A stretch of 64,000 nt of DNA from Methylicorpusculum oleiharenae. GTDB taxonomy: Bacteria > Pseudomonadota > Gammaproteobacteria > Methylococcales > Methylomonadaceae. The DNA lies in the NCBI RefSeq assembly GCF_009828925.2, contig NZ_WUTY02000001.1, forward strand, positions 4,680,492-4,744,491. The letters run 5' to 3'. Below, in pieces: positions 7,459-16,125 of this stretch (positions are counted from its first letter, which is position 1; each line of letters starts with the position of its first letter). The position numbers and the translations under genes were made by a program. The notes under the pieces were generated by a model. It was given only the letters and a program-made list of their open reading frames with translations, did not search any database and was not told the DNA's origin.

Positions 7459-10270
7459 GGCCCAACCCCCTCCTCGCGCTTGCGGCTGAGTTCTTCAGCC
7501 ATGACGCTGACCGCCTCCAGTTCCGAACATCCGCGTTCCTGCATGATCTGATGGCGCCGGGCTTTTTCATCTTCTCGGTCATGGCCAGAGCCAAAGCCAA
7601 CGGCGGCGGCACGTTCCTGAACAGCAAGGCCCGTTCATCGGTAAGCACGACGCCTTCGGTATACTGCTTGGGGGATTTTCGGGTCGCCAGCAACAGGGCT
7701 TTTTGTTCGGCACTGAGCTCCTTGAAACGGGCAATCTGCTCAACTTCTTCTTTGGGCATGACCAGACACAGCCACCATTCCAGCATGTTGAGCATGCGTT
7801 TACTGGCATTGGGGAAATCTTCGAGGTTTTGCGTGGCGATCCAGAACCAGGCGCCCAGTTTGCGCCACATTTTGACGATCTTGATGACATACGGCGACAA
7901 CAATGGATTGGTGGTGATGATATGGCCTTCATCGGTGATCACCAGGGTCGGCCGGGCATCGTTCTGCTGGCGCTCGACCCGGTCATGGATGTGATTCATC
8001 AAGCCGATATAGGCCACTGTCAACTGATCTTCATACCCTTCCCGGGCCAGTATGCCCATATCGACAATCGTGACATCGACAGCGGGCCAGCGGCTGCCGG
8101 GCCGGTTAAAAAAGTGTCCGGCCAGACCGTTACAAAACAGGCTCATGCCATCGGCCATCTCCACGGCCCGCTCCTGGCGCCGTTCCGATAAGCCGGGTAA
8201 GCGGCGCAGCGCTTGCGCCACATCCTCGGTCAACACTTGGTCGCCGCCGGCCTCGAACACCGTTTGCGCGGCCAGTAACAGGGCATTGCGGATCATCAGC
8301 CGATCGGCCCGGGTCATCCGGTCGTCTTCGCGTTTATCGCCGCCGGTGATCATGATCCGCGCCGCGATTTCCATTTCACCGAGCAAATCCCGGTTCTCAT
8401 CGGCGTTATCAAGTTCTTCTTCCGCATCAGTGCTGTCACTCGCCGGATGTGTCTCATCAGCGCCTACCGTCCAGTCATCCAGCAGATCCGTTTCGTCCTG
8501 AAAGCGAAAGCCTTCCCCTTTACGCAACGGATCATCGAGCAGTTTCAAGGCGTCACTGAACGGCGGCAGACTGACGTCGGCATTAGGTGCCAAGGTCACC
8601 TGATTGAGGCTGACGCCGTGGGCGTGCAGGTACTGTCCCAGCAAGCCAAAGGAGTTCCCCACTTCGATGATAAACACCCGGGGCCGGTAGAGGGCCATCA
8701 TGTGCAGCAGCAAGTACACCAGGGTGGCCGATTTACCGGCCCCGGTCGGGCCGATGATCAGGGCATGACCGTTCTTCTTCCGGTCGTCACTGTGTAAAGG
8801 ATCAAACAGTAACGGTTCGGCGCCGCGGTTGAAAAACACGATGCCCGGATGCCCGGTACCGGTGGCGCGGCCATAGACCGGTGCCAGATTGGCGGCCTGT
8901 TGGGAGAACAGTAAGCGGGAACGCCTCGCTTCGCGCTGATCGTGTTCGGCACTGTACGCCATCGGCAGGTTGCGCAGGTAACTGTCCAGGGCCAGCAAGT
9001 CGTCTTGGGCACGGATCGGATGCAGGCCGTTGGCCAGTAATAAGGAAGTGACTTGATTGCTGCGGCGATGCAAACTGGGTTCATCGTCGCCGCGCACATA
9101 AAAGGCCAGTTGGACCGGATACAGTTTGTTGTTCTTGGCGATTTCCATCTGGGCCTGGCCGGCATCACGGGCGGCCAGTTGCGCTTCCGGGTAATCACCG
9201 ACCGCGCCGCGCTGCACCTGGGCCAAATGCTTGCGCACCGCATCCTGGGCTTTGATGGTGATTGTCATGGCCAGCACGGTGTGTTCGGGCAGCCGGTCGA
9301 ACAGGGCAAAGCGGTGTTCGCCGACCTGCCGCTCGGCACCGAACAAACCGATCGGCGGCATTTTGCGCAAAGCCTGGACGCTGATGACCTGATGCGGCAG
9401 GCCGTCAAACCACCACAGGCCGCGTTGGGCATCGGAATGCGGCATGCCGAGCATCAGCGACTCGCTAAAATCATGGCCGAAAGGCCTATCCTGATCACCG
9501 GGATAAGGTGCCTGGCTCAACAAGGTGTCGGTAGTGCCGGTCGGAGGCTTGGGGTTGAACCAGCGAAACAGCCAGTCATAGAGCGCCTGTCCGCCGCAGC
9601 GGATAGCGGGAATCCCGGCCGTCGCCAAGGCAGTGGTGAATTTGCCGGCCACCTCGTTGAGTTCCGCTTCGGGTGACGGGTGATCATAATCATAGGCCAG
9701 CTGACTGAAGGGGCGCCGCCGGTACAGGGTCGCGCGCACTGTCCGGGTTTGGCCGCGCCAGGGACCGCCGGTCACCAGCTTGTCTTCAAACAGGCCGCCG
9801 CTGCGCGAGATGGCGGCCAGATGCCGGGATAAAACCGTAAAGTACGCCTCGCTCAAGGCACTGCCTCGTGCCCGTGGCTGGGCATAACGGCGGATCGCCT
9901 CGCTGAGATAACTCAGATTCGGCTCATCCTGAACATACCACTGCACGATCCAGGGATGGTCAACTTCTTCGGGCAGCGAGATCAGGGCGCTGTGCAGCTT
10001 ATCGCGCAGTTCGCTTAAAAAGTCCTCCGTGCGGGCTTCCGAACTCACGGTCATAATCTTGAATAACGCGCCGACACTGACGCCATCATCCAGTAAAAAA
10101 CACTGCGAGGACGAATCGTATTCCAGCCAGGGTAACAGATTGGTAAACGAGCACGGCCGTTCATACGCTTGGCGCAGGCGCTGCTGGGTCGGCGGATGGT
10201 CGGTACTCCTGCGTTGATAAGGCACTGCCTCACGCTGAGACCTGCTCAAAAAGCGTCGAAAAGCAGCCAT
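7455..10270 (-). pseudogene. TIGR03744 conjugative ATPase (TraC/VirB4-like), frameshifted near 7562-7575
   Basis: This VirB4/TraC-type ATPase powers assembly of the mating channel. Walker A GPTGAGKS lies near residues 504-511 and Walker B LVITDEGH near 772. Near the C-terminus (about residue 900, EKMKKPGAIRS) the frame leaves the family pattern and would run on to 7265 through the next gene. In the -1 frame the family ending resumes: ARRHQIMQERGCSELEA through REEGVGP, with a TGA at 7457-7455 that overlaps the next ATG as ATGA. So one base is missing, or a -1 shift occurs at the AAAAAG run. The loss touches only the last 35-40 residues, so the protein may still function. Confidence 0.8.
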
Positions 10271-10743
10271 CAGTAGCCGGCCTCCGGCTCGCCCGGCAAT
10301 GCGAACTCGATGCTCTGATAAAAACTGAAGGCGGTTGCATAGCCGGGCACCGGATGCTTTTCAACCGGGCTCAGATGGGCAAAGACATAGAGCACCAAGG
10401 TCGGATTTTTTAAGCGCGGAAAGACGGTCTGTAGGTCGTTCTTCATCTCATCGCTGTAAGTCTGGGGGGTGGTCGGTTGTGCGTTGAATTCAGCGTCCTG
10501 TTCTGTAGGACGGTAAGGCTTGATTGAATGGGTGAGAATGGATGAAGACTTCAAATCACCGCCGGAAAAATGCCGTTGATAGACTTCTTTCATGGTCGGT
10601 CCCGCCTGTGGCAGAATGCGTTCTTTATCGCCGGTTGCACAACCGGTCATAAGCCCGATAGGCAGAAGGACAGCCCCGATTAAACCGAACGGTAAGCTTG
10701 TGTTGGTTAGTGTGCTTCTTTTTTTATGGGTCTTGCTGATCAT
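10270..10743 (-). CDS. TIGR03751 family conjugal transfer lipoprotein
   Basis: The lipobox MTGC places the modified Cys at residue 35, so this is an outer-membrane or periplasmic lipoprotein (TraV/VirB7-like role). The family core follows: QAGPTMKEVYQRHF, VFPRLKNPTLVLYVFAHLS and VPGYATAFSFYQSIEFALPG. The start at 10743 comes one base after the stop of the TIGR03752 gene; the frame is open further upstream but would overlap that gene. The stop overlaps the ATPase start (TGATG). Confidence 0.85.
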   Translation of the reverse strand: MISKTHKKRSTLTNTSLPFGLIGAVLLPIGLMTGCATGDKERILPQAGPTMKEVYQRHFSGGDLKSSSILTHSIKPYRPTEQDAEFNAQPTTPQTYSDEMKNDLQTVFPRLKNPTLVLYVFAHLSPVEKHPVPGYATAFSFYQSIEFALPGEPEAGY

Positions 10744-10744
10744 C

Positions 10745-12145
10745 TTAATCCAACTCATCATCCACCTCGTTATCAGCCACGTCATAGTGGGTTTTGCGCC
10801 CCTTCGGTTCATAATCGATCGGCAGTGCCACATCGATGTGGATGGCCAGTTCCGAGCCGGTATCGACATAGACCACATCAAATGCTTGCGCCGCCCGTTC
10901 GCGTAAATAGTCACTGACTTCCGAAGCGCCGCCGGCCAAGGCCTGACCGCCGGCGAACTGAGCCGCATCGCCGGTGATGACTGAAGTCGCCACCCCTTGT
11001 GCCGCCGAGACAGTGTTGGTGACCTGACTTTGACTGAAGGCGCCGGCCGCCGCTTCGGCGGCTGCGGCTAAGATGCGGCCAGACAAATAGCTGGCGGCAT
11101 TGCTGATCCGGGTGCCGGTGACACAGGGAATACCCCGCCGGTCGGAGATCCAGCCCAGGGCGCGGGTTTGATTGTCGGACGGGGTGCCTACCGGTTGTTG
11201 GTTGTTCTGGCCCAGGCTGTTGTCATCAGAGGCTAAGGTTCGGATGGTGCCGTCGGCAAACACGTAAGTCACGGCGTGAACCTGCCCGCGCACACAGGCT
11301 AAGGTCCAGTCGCCGGAGGCCTTGCCACTGAAGATGACGCCATCGAGTCCCGGCATTTCGATGCCGTTGGCGGCCAGGTTGTCACGGCCGACGATGACTT
11401 TGAACGGAAATGGATCTTCAATCGCGCCTTTGATCGGGATTCTGCCGATCAGGGCCGTCATGCCCGTGGCACCGATCAAGGTGGCATTGCGGGGGACGGT
11501 ATAGACCGGCCGGTCGGCTTCGGTCAGCCCGTTTGCGGTTTCAGTGAGGTACTGTTCGGCGGTGCCGGCAGCAGTTTGGCCGTCATGGAGTAACGACTGC
11601 GCGGCTTGGGCCGGCGCCGGGCTCACGGCGGGCGCGTTGCGGCCGGTACCTAAAGGTTCGATCCAGAGCAAAGCGGCATCGGGTGGCTTGAGCGTATCGT
11701 TACTCTCGATGCCGAAACCGATCGGAATGTCGCTGCCGGTTTCGGGCGAGGGCCGGTTTTGGGCGGCACTCAGTTCATCCAACCGGTTTTTGAAAACATC
11801 GACTTGCTGCGCCAGTTGGCTGACCGCATTCGCTGCCTGTTGCTGGGTATCTTGGGCCAGTTGGGTCTGTAAATCGGCTTTGACCCGGGTTTCGATTTCA
11901 TCGCGCTGTTTGAGCAAGGCGTCATTCTGCATCTGCAGTTTTTCGCTTTCGCTCTTGATGGCCGCAACTTCGGCCGTCAAGGTCCGTATCGTATCGGCCG
12001 GGGAATCCACATCGGGACTGCCGGCCACCGGCACGGTAGCCAGGTGAACGTCTGCCGGGCTTTGCCTGAAGGTTTTAACGGTGACCACGACCAGGATCAA
12101 CATAATGATACCGGCAAGCATCGGAACCAGCCGATTTGCACCCAT
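10745..12145 (-). CDS. TIGR03752 family ICE protein (TraB/VirB10-like)
   Basis: An N-terminal membrane anchor (residues 5-24) is followed by a coiled coil of about 80 residues (AEVAAIKSESEKLQMQNDAL and on), a Pro/Ala-rich stretch, and the conserved C-terminal domain with NATLIGATGMTALIGRIPI and GDWTLACVRGQVHAVTYVFADG. TraB/VirB10 relatives span the envelope and connect the inner-membrane ATPases to the outer-membrane core. The gene lies 1 bp after the TIGR03749 gene. Confidence 0.88.
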   Translation of the reverse strand: MGANRLVPMLAGIIMLILVVVTVKTFRQSPADVHLATVPVAGSPDVDSPADTIRTLTAEVAAIKSESEKLQMQNDALLKQRDEIETRVKADLQTQLAQDTQQQAANAVSQLAQQVDVFKNRLDELSAAQNRPSPETGSDIPIGFGIESNDTLKPPDAALLWIEPLGTGRNAPAVSPAPAQAAQSLLHDGQTAAGTAEQYLTETANGLTEADRPVYTVPRNATLIGATGMTALIGRIPIKGAIEDPFPFKVIVGRDNLAANGIEMPGLDGVIFSGKASGDWTLACVRGQVHAVTYVFADGTIRTLASDDNSLGQNNQQPVGTPSDNQTRALGWISDRRGIPCVTGTRISNAASYLSGRILAAAAEAAAGAFSQSQVTNTVSAAQGVATSVITGDAAQFAGGQALAGGASEVSDYLRERAAQAFDVVYVDTGSELAIHIDVALPIDYEPKGRKTHYDVADNEVDDELD

Positions 12146-12146
12146 C

Positions 12147-12995
12147 TCACAGCGCCTCGTGAAACGGCCGGTCTGAGATCAGATAGACGGCGGTGGTATC
12201 GGCCTCGCTGCCGGCCGGATGCAGGCGGCTGTGTTGAAAGGTTGCGGCCCGCCACTGGCCGCGCAGGTGTCGGGGATCCAGTGCGATAAACTGGGCACTG
12301 GTGTTGTTGAGCGCCACCGCAGTCACATACCACCGCCCGCTCTGCCAGCCGGCGATGGGCGTTGCAGTGATCGCTGCACCTTTCAGCAAATGGCTTATCG
12401 GCTTGAGGCTGACCGAAACCCGGTGGATACCCGGCGCGGTTTTCAATAAGCGCGCTGGGGCATAGAGCTGCTGGGCAGCAAACCGGGTCAAGGTCACCAG
12501 GCCCGGTACCCGGGCGGAGTTCTTTGCAGAAGCGCGTCGGGACAACTGTTGCGCGTCGGATCCCGTGCTTGGGTCCGCCTCGCTGTCGGCCGGTTGCTGC
12601 CGGAATTGGATTTCCAGCGGAGGCGCAGGTAAATCCGGATCGTTTTGGGCACTCAGATCGATCAGCACACTGCCCTGCCCGGCCAGATCGCGGACTTCGA
12701 TACGCTGGGTCTCGAACGGGGCGTGGGCTAACCAATAGACGGTGCCGGCATTGCTTTGGGTGCGTAATTGACTGGCCAGTTGCGGCGGGATGCCGACCCG
12801 GACCTCACCGGGAAAGCTTACCCGGCGTTCGCGGTCTACCGGTAAGGTGATGCGTAGCGGTACTTTGTCCCAAAACAGCCGTTCGACCGCTTCATCGGCC
12901 CAAGCACCATGACTGAAGGCCAGGCACAGGGACAGGAGTGAGCCGATTCCCGGGATGCCGGTTGACTGCTGATTAAGGACCTGTTTCATGACCAC
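12147..12995 (-). CDS. TIGR03749 family ICE protein (TraK-like)
   Basis: This exported protein of about 280 residues has a signal peptide ending at SHGAWA near residue 33. ERLFWDKVPLRITLPVDRER then gives the conserved N-terminal beta domain, and a C-terminal domain contains ALDPRHLRGQW. TraK-like secretin-domain proteins form the outer-membrane core with the TraV lipoprotein and TraB. Its start region overlaps the end of the TIGR03746 gene by about 20 bp; the second Met (12989) is equally possible. Confidence 0.85.
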   Translation of the reverse strand: MVMKQVLNQQSTGIPGIGSLLSLCLAFSHGAWADEAVERLFWDKVPLRITLPVDRERRVSFPGEVRVGIPPQLASQLRTQSNAGTVYWLAHAPFETQRIEVRDLAGQGSVLIDLSAQNDPDLPAPPLEIQFRQQPADSEADPSTGSDAQQLSRRASAKNSARVPGLVTLTRFAAQQLYAPARLLKTAPGIHRVSVSLKPISHLLKGAAITATPIAGWQSGRWYVTAVALNNTSAQFIALDPRHLRGQWRAATFQHSRLHPAGSEADTTAVYLISDRPFHEAL

Positions 12996-13641
12996 CTCTC
13001 GCGCGCGAAATCTCGGTTTCTTCGTTCATGTCGATGCGTTGGGGCCCCTCGGCACCGAAGCCGCTCAATGCCAAACCCCAGGGATTGAGTTCCGGATCGA
13101 CGTCGTAGCGCACCACCGTCAGCGGATAGCGAATCCGGACCTGTTTGACGTCCATGCCTCTTACCGTTTCCTGTATGCTCAAATCCAGCCAGACCTGCCA
13201 GGTTTGCGGATCGATGACCGTCACCCGGCGTTCTTCATAGCCGCGCCCGGCGACCGGTTGAATCGAGCGCACCCGACCGGAGAGCTCGCCGCGTTGGCCG
13301 CGGAGGGCGAGGTCGTTGCTCAGGTATTCGCGAAAATCCGGGGTCAAATAGGCCGCCATGCGGAAAATCTGTTGGCCGTAATCGCTCTCACCGTTGCTAT
13401 CCCAGTGATTGAGCTGCTGGAAGATATAGGCGGCAAAGGCATAGACATGGGCCGGTGCCAGGTCATCGGCTTTGACCACGGCGCCGGAGCGCAGATCAGG
13501 CGGAATATGGATGCGAATAGCGGTGCGGGCGGCATGCCAGGCATAGCCCAGCAGCCCGATCATGATCATCAGCCCGGCGATGACCGCACGTAAGCTGGTG
13601 ATATGAGCGGTGAGCCGGCTGTTCACATCTTGGTAGCGCAT
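12973..13641 (-). CDS. TIGR03746 family ICE protein (TraE-like, PFL_4703-like)
   Basis: A single N-terminal membrane helix (residues 17-36) and a periplasmic domain carry IHIPPDLRSGA, YAFAAYIFQQLNHWDSNGE and LTPDFREYLSNDL, a clear TIGR03746 pattern. TraE/VirB8-like proteins nucleate the channel in the inner membrane. The gene sits 5 bp after the TIGR03750 gene in the same operon. Confidence 0.87.
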   Translation of the reverse strand: MRYQDVNSRLTAHITSLRAVIAGLMIMIGLLGYAWHAARTAIRIHIPPDLRSGAVVKADDLAPAHVYAFAAYIFQQLNHWDSNGESDYGQQIFRMAAYLTPDFREYLSNDLALRGQRGELSGRVRSIQPVAGRGYEERRVTVIDPQTWQVWLDLSIQETVRGMDVKQVRIRYPLTVVRYDVDPELNPWGLALSGFGAEGPQRIDMNEETEISRARGGHETGP

Positions 13642-13646
13642 AAGTC

Positions 13647-14018
13647 TCAGCGGCCCAGCCGGGGCGGTTGGGTTCGGCCCAGATCCCAGCGGCCGCCGCG
13701 CACGATCAACTGACTGGAACGCAGACCCCGGTGCTGGAGCCAGATGATCAGCCGATGCTGATAATAATGATCAGGCCGGCCGCGTTTGATGCGTTGAAAC
13801 AGTGTCGAACCCACGACGATGGTCAGGAGTACACCCAGCATGGCCAGTCCCAGCCCCATGGCCACGACGCCAAAACAGGCGGCGACGACTAAGCCGGTCG
13901 GCAACCAGAACAGCGTGGCCAGCAGTAAAATCAAGCCTAACTCCGATTGCGTGCTGCCGCGGAAGATGACCGGCTCCTGATTGAGCCGGTCGGCCAAGAG
14001 CTCGGTGGGCTGGTCCAT
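13647..14018 (-). CDS. TIGR03750 family conjugal transfer protein (TraL-like)
   Basis: The 123-residue protein begins with LLADRLNQEPVIFRGSTQSE, typical of TIGR03750. It has two long membrane helices (about 31-50 and 52-75) and a basic C-terminal half (RGRPDHYYQHRLI). TraL/VirB3-like proteins pair with the VirB4-type ATPase. It starts 2 bp after the TIGR03745 stop. Confidence 0.85.
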   Translation of the reverse strand: MDQPTELLADRLNQEPVIFRGSTQSELGLILLLATLFWLPTGLVVAACFGVVAMGLGLAMLGVLLTIVVGSTLFQRIKRGRPDHYYQHRLIIWLQHRGLRSSQLIVRGGRWDLGRTQPPRLGR

Positions 14019-14020
14019 GT

Positions 14021-14380
14021 TTAAATGACGTTGGAGGCTTCAGTGAGCAGGTAACTGATAAAGATCATCACGCCGGCTGCGACCACAGCGGTCAACCCGA
14101 CTTCACCCCATTCGGCTTTGCCGGTGCGGGCTTCATTGAATTTAGAGATGCTGATCCAGGCAATCCACAGGAAAGCGACCACGGCCAGCACCAGGCCGAT
14201 GACCAATCCGGCATCTTTGGCATAGCCTTTGATCAAGGTCAGCCAGTCGCCGGCTTTGGGGGCATTGCTGGGTGCGACCGCGGTCGGTAAGGCAGCAACC
14301 AACTGGTCACTGAACAGCAGCAGACCGGTCGCGGCGGCCAGCAGTTTGGGATAGAGTGTGAGTTGCAATCGCTTCAACAT
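14021..14380 (-). CDS. TIGR03745 family small membrane protein (pilin-like)
   Basis: The 119-residue protein has a signal-like N-terminus, then WLTLIKGYAKDAGLVIGLVLA and a second helix near its C-terminus, the two-helix layout expected of the prepilin-like subunit in these elements. The frame is open back to 14407, but the ATG at 14380 (MLKRLQ) has AGAGGA at a good distance and gives a proper signal peptide, so I use it. Confidence 0.8.
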   Translation of the reverse strand: MLKRLQLTLYPKLLAAATGLLLFSDQLVAALPTAVAPSNAPKAGDWLTLIKGYAKDAGLVIGLVLAVVAFLWIAWISISKFNEARTGKAEWGEVGLTAVVAAGVMIFISYLLTEASNVI

Positions 14381-14406
14381 AAGGAGGTCCTCTGATAAAA
14401 AACGCA

Positions 14407-14652
14407 TTAACGGAGTAAATAACCGAGTAACAAAGCCACCACGGCGCCGCGCATGACCGCCAACAGCAGGTCATAAAAAACCCCTTGACCGGTTTGCCAG
14501 GCGTAAAAGTGCGCATGAGCGAGCCAGGCGAGCCAGATCAGATAAATGACCGCCAGTACCCCGGCAATCACCAAAACCAGATGCCCGGGTGCCACACCAC
14601 CGGTTGACTGCGAAAAGGCTGAGACTTGGGCATCCGTCATGGTTAAAGTCAA
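14407..14652 (-). CDS. TIGR03758 family small ICE membrane protein (DUF3262-like)
   Basis: The 81-residue protein has an N-terminal Gln/Ser region, one helix (HLVLVIAGVLAVIYLIWLAW), an aromatic spacer with Trp and a second helix (AVMRGAVVALLLGYLL). This is the TIGR03758 layout and is matched by the C-terminal tail of the lysozyme-like protein at 1404-2285. It overlaps the RAQPRD gene by 4 bp. Confidence 0.82.
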   Translation of the reverse strand: MTLTMTDAQVSAFSQSTGGVAPGHLVLVIAGVLAVIYLIWLAWLAHAHFYAWQTGQGVFYDLLLAVMRGAVVALLLGYLLR

Positions 14653-14945
14653 CGCCGGTAATCGCCTTGCAGCGGCTGAATACGGCGTGCCTGACGGGGG
14701 GATGTCAGATGTTCCTGAATACCCAGTTTGATCCGTTCGATATCCAGCAGGAGCCAGTCGTACTGAAAGTGCACCCGGCCGTCTTGATCCGCTTGCGCCT
14801 GGGCGGCGGCAACCAGCGGTTCCAGGCCGTCCAGTTCATGGATGAGCCTGGCCAAGGCAGCCCGCTCGCCATCGGCATCGGCCAGGACCGACAAGGGCAC
14901 ACAAAGCAACAGCAGCAAGATCCCATTTTTACAGCGCATCGGCAT
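14649..14945 (-). CDS. RAQPRD-family ICE protein (TIGR01690-like)
   Basis: The 98-residue exported protein has a signal peptide (about 1-22), a helical middle with HELDGLEPLVAAAQAQADQD, and the family tail SPRQARRIQPLQGDYRR. This tail occupies the place of the RAQPRD signature, here degenerate. It is the first gene of the longest transfer operon. A dyad AACCCT-N13-AGGGTT lies 64 bp upstream of its start. Confidence 0.85.
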   Translation of the reverse strand: MPMRCKNGILLLLLCVPLSVLADADGERAALARLIHELDGLEPLVAAAQAQADQDGRVHFQYDWLLLDIERIKLGIQEHLTSPRQARRIQPLQGDYRR

Positions 14946-15008
14946 GAATACCTGAACGAGAAAAGATGAGGGCTATTGTTGATGACCGGCCAGCAAAAGC
15001 CTATTGAA

Positions 15009-15033
15009 AACCCTAACTCAACAGGTGAGGGTT
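15009..15033 (-). promoter_or_regulatory. Operator-like dyad A upstream of RAQPRD operon
   Basis: AACCCT at 15009-15014 and AGGGTT at 15028-15033 are separated by 13 bases. The same arms with the same 13-base spacing occur at 27872-27896 and 34070-34094, each upstream of another transfer block. The spacers differ in sequence, which argues for selection on the arms and spacing. Confidence 0.55.
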
Positions 15034-15173
15034 AGCTGCCTGTTGGTGACCATCAGTCCGGTTGGCCTCGACTAAGGCTTTCTCCTTACAACGAGTCTGC
15101 ATTTTTTCAAGCTATAAAGTTTTAAATGCGATAACCAGTCTGACACAGGGGCCTGACACACAGAGTAACCGAT

Positions 15174-15290
15174 GGATTTGTGGACGCGTCCTGCGGACCG
15201 GTCCGAGCAGAGCCGTGTGGATAAGTCATGGACAGCGTTCCTGCTGACCACAACTTACCCACACTCTCGGACCTCGCGCCCACGAAATCC
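15174..15290. repeat. Large imperfect palindrome with inverted DnaA-box-like pair
   Basis: The left arm (15174-15226) and right arm (15253-15290) share, in inverted order, GGATTT, GTGG, CGCG, GGTCCGAG, GTGTGG and TAAGT. TGTGGATAA at 15216-15224 is the complement of the consensus DnaA box TTATCCACA. TTACCCACA at 15255-15263 is its inverted partner with one change. Position between operon and cargo suits a replication or transfer origin, but this is inferred. Confidence 0.45.
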
Positions 15291-15342
15291 AGCGGTTTAA
15301 TAACCGGTTGAAGAGATTGGTCTTAAAGGCAGTGAATTCGAA

Positions 15343-15372
15343 AAAACCCAAATTTGCTTGATGGGTTGTTTT
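15343..15372 (-). terminator. Terminator-like hairpin facing the cargo region
   Basis: AACCCA (15345-15350) and TGGGTT (15362-15367) pair around an 11-base loop. Read on the minus strand the stem is followed by TTTTTTCG, so it could stop transcripts from the cargo before the tra operon. On the plus strand it is followed by GTTTT. Confidence 0.4.
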
Positions 15373-15536
15373 GGCTTATTGACTAGGGCAGGCTAATGGG
15401 TGACTCCTTTGCTGGGGTCGACTTTACAACCAGCATCCCTGAATTACTTGGAGATTAAATAGGGGAAGACGTAGCACTTCTTGTATATAATAAAGAAATT
15501 AGCCTTCTCCGTACTACTAGTTTATATCTGAGATAT

Positions 15537-16082
15537 ATGTGGGATTTAATTTCGAAGTTTATAAAATCGTTTGATCATTTGGACGATTTGTTATTGAATC
15601 CGCGGACTGATAAACCGAAACATCCACTCCAAATATCTTATTCGAAAAATAATCAAGCGGCTAATGAAGAGGAGTTATGCCGAATAACGCTGCCATCACC
15701 CCAAACTGTTTATCAATACGCTAAAGTTTTAGGAGTACCTTTGTCTATTATTTTAGATAAATTAAATACTGATGGATTTCGATGTTTTCCTAGTAGCGAA
15801 CTTGTGCCGCGATCTCGTGAAATATTAGATAATATGTATCGTGATTTGCAATCTGACCCTAATAAATTTGTTTAGGCGGAACTAAGAAGAAAAGAATCTG
15901 AAAAAATTCAAATTGAACAGGCGTTAAAGCTAACCATTACACCTCCTAAAGGCTATCAGCCTCCAACATGGAATGGAAGTATGTATTGTTATAAATGCAA
16001 ATACTCGTGGCGTTCAAAAAGAACGACCCCACCCGGCAAATGCGCTAAATGCGGTTCTCAAAAAATCGCACCGATCACATGA
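15537..16082 (+). pseudogene. IF2_N-like plus zinc-ribbon protein with internal TAG
   Basis: One frame of 181 codons is interrupted only by TAG at 15873-15875 (codon 113). Before the stop, TVYQYAKVLGVPLSIILDKL resembles the IF2_N/helical SAP-like fold that binds nucleic acid. After the stop the same frame continues with a basic helix and a zinc ribbon, CYKCKYSW...GKCAKCGS (two CxxC pairs), and ends with TGA at 16082. The continuous coding signal on both sides suggests a recent nonsense mutation, or suppression. The function is unknown; a nucleic-acid-binding role is likely. Confidence 0.5.
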
Positions 16083-16116
16083 TAAAATCAACTTTAATTC
16101 AAAAAAACAGATAAGC

Positions 16117-16125
16117 GACTAGTAT
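16117..16125. repeat. 9-bp target-site duplication, left copy
   Basis: GACTAGTAT directly before the left inverted repeat recurs at 17566-17574 directly after the right one. The right copy overlaps the left terminus of the IS630 element, so this IS arrived after IS630. Confidence 0.8.

Larger units (their letters stand above)
15034..15536. other. 500-bp non-coding region between tra operon and cargo
   Basis: No gene is seen. The region holds a large imperfect palindrome (15174-15290) with two inverted DnaA-box-like sites and a terminator-like hairpin (15343-15372), each described separately. Confidence 0.6.

Noticed and set aside
10744-10968. N-terminal extension of the TIGR03751 lipoprotein
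   Set aside because: It overlaps TIGR03752 coding sequence and would bury the lipoprotein signal.
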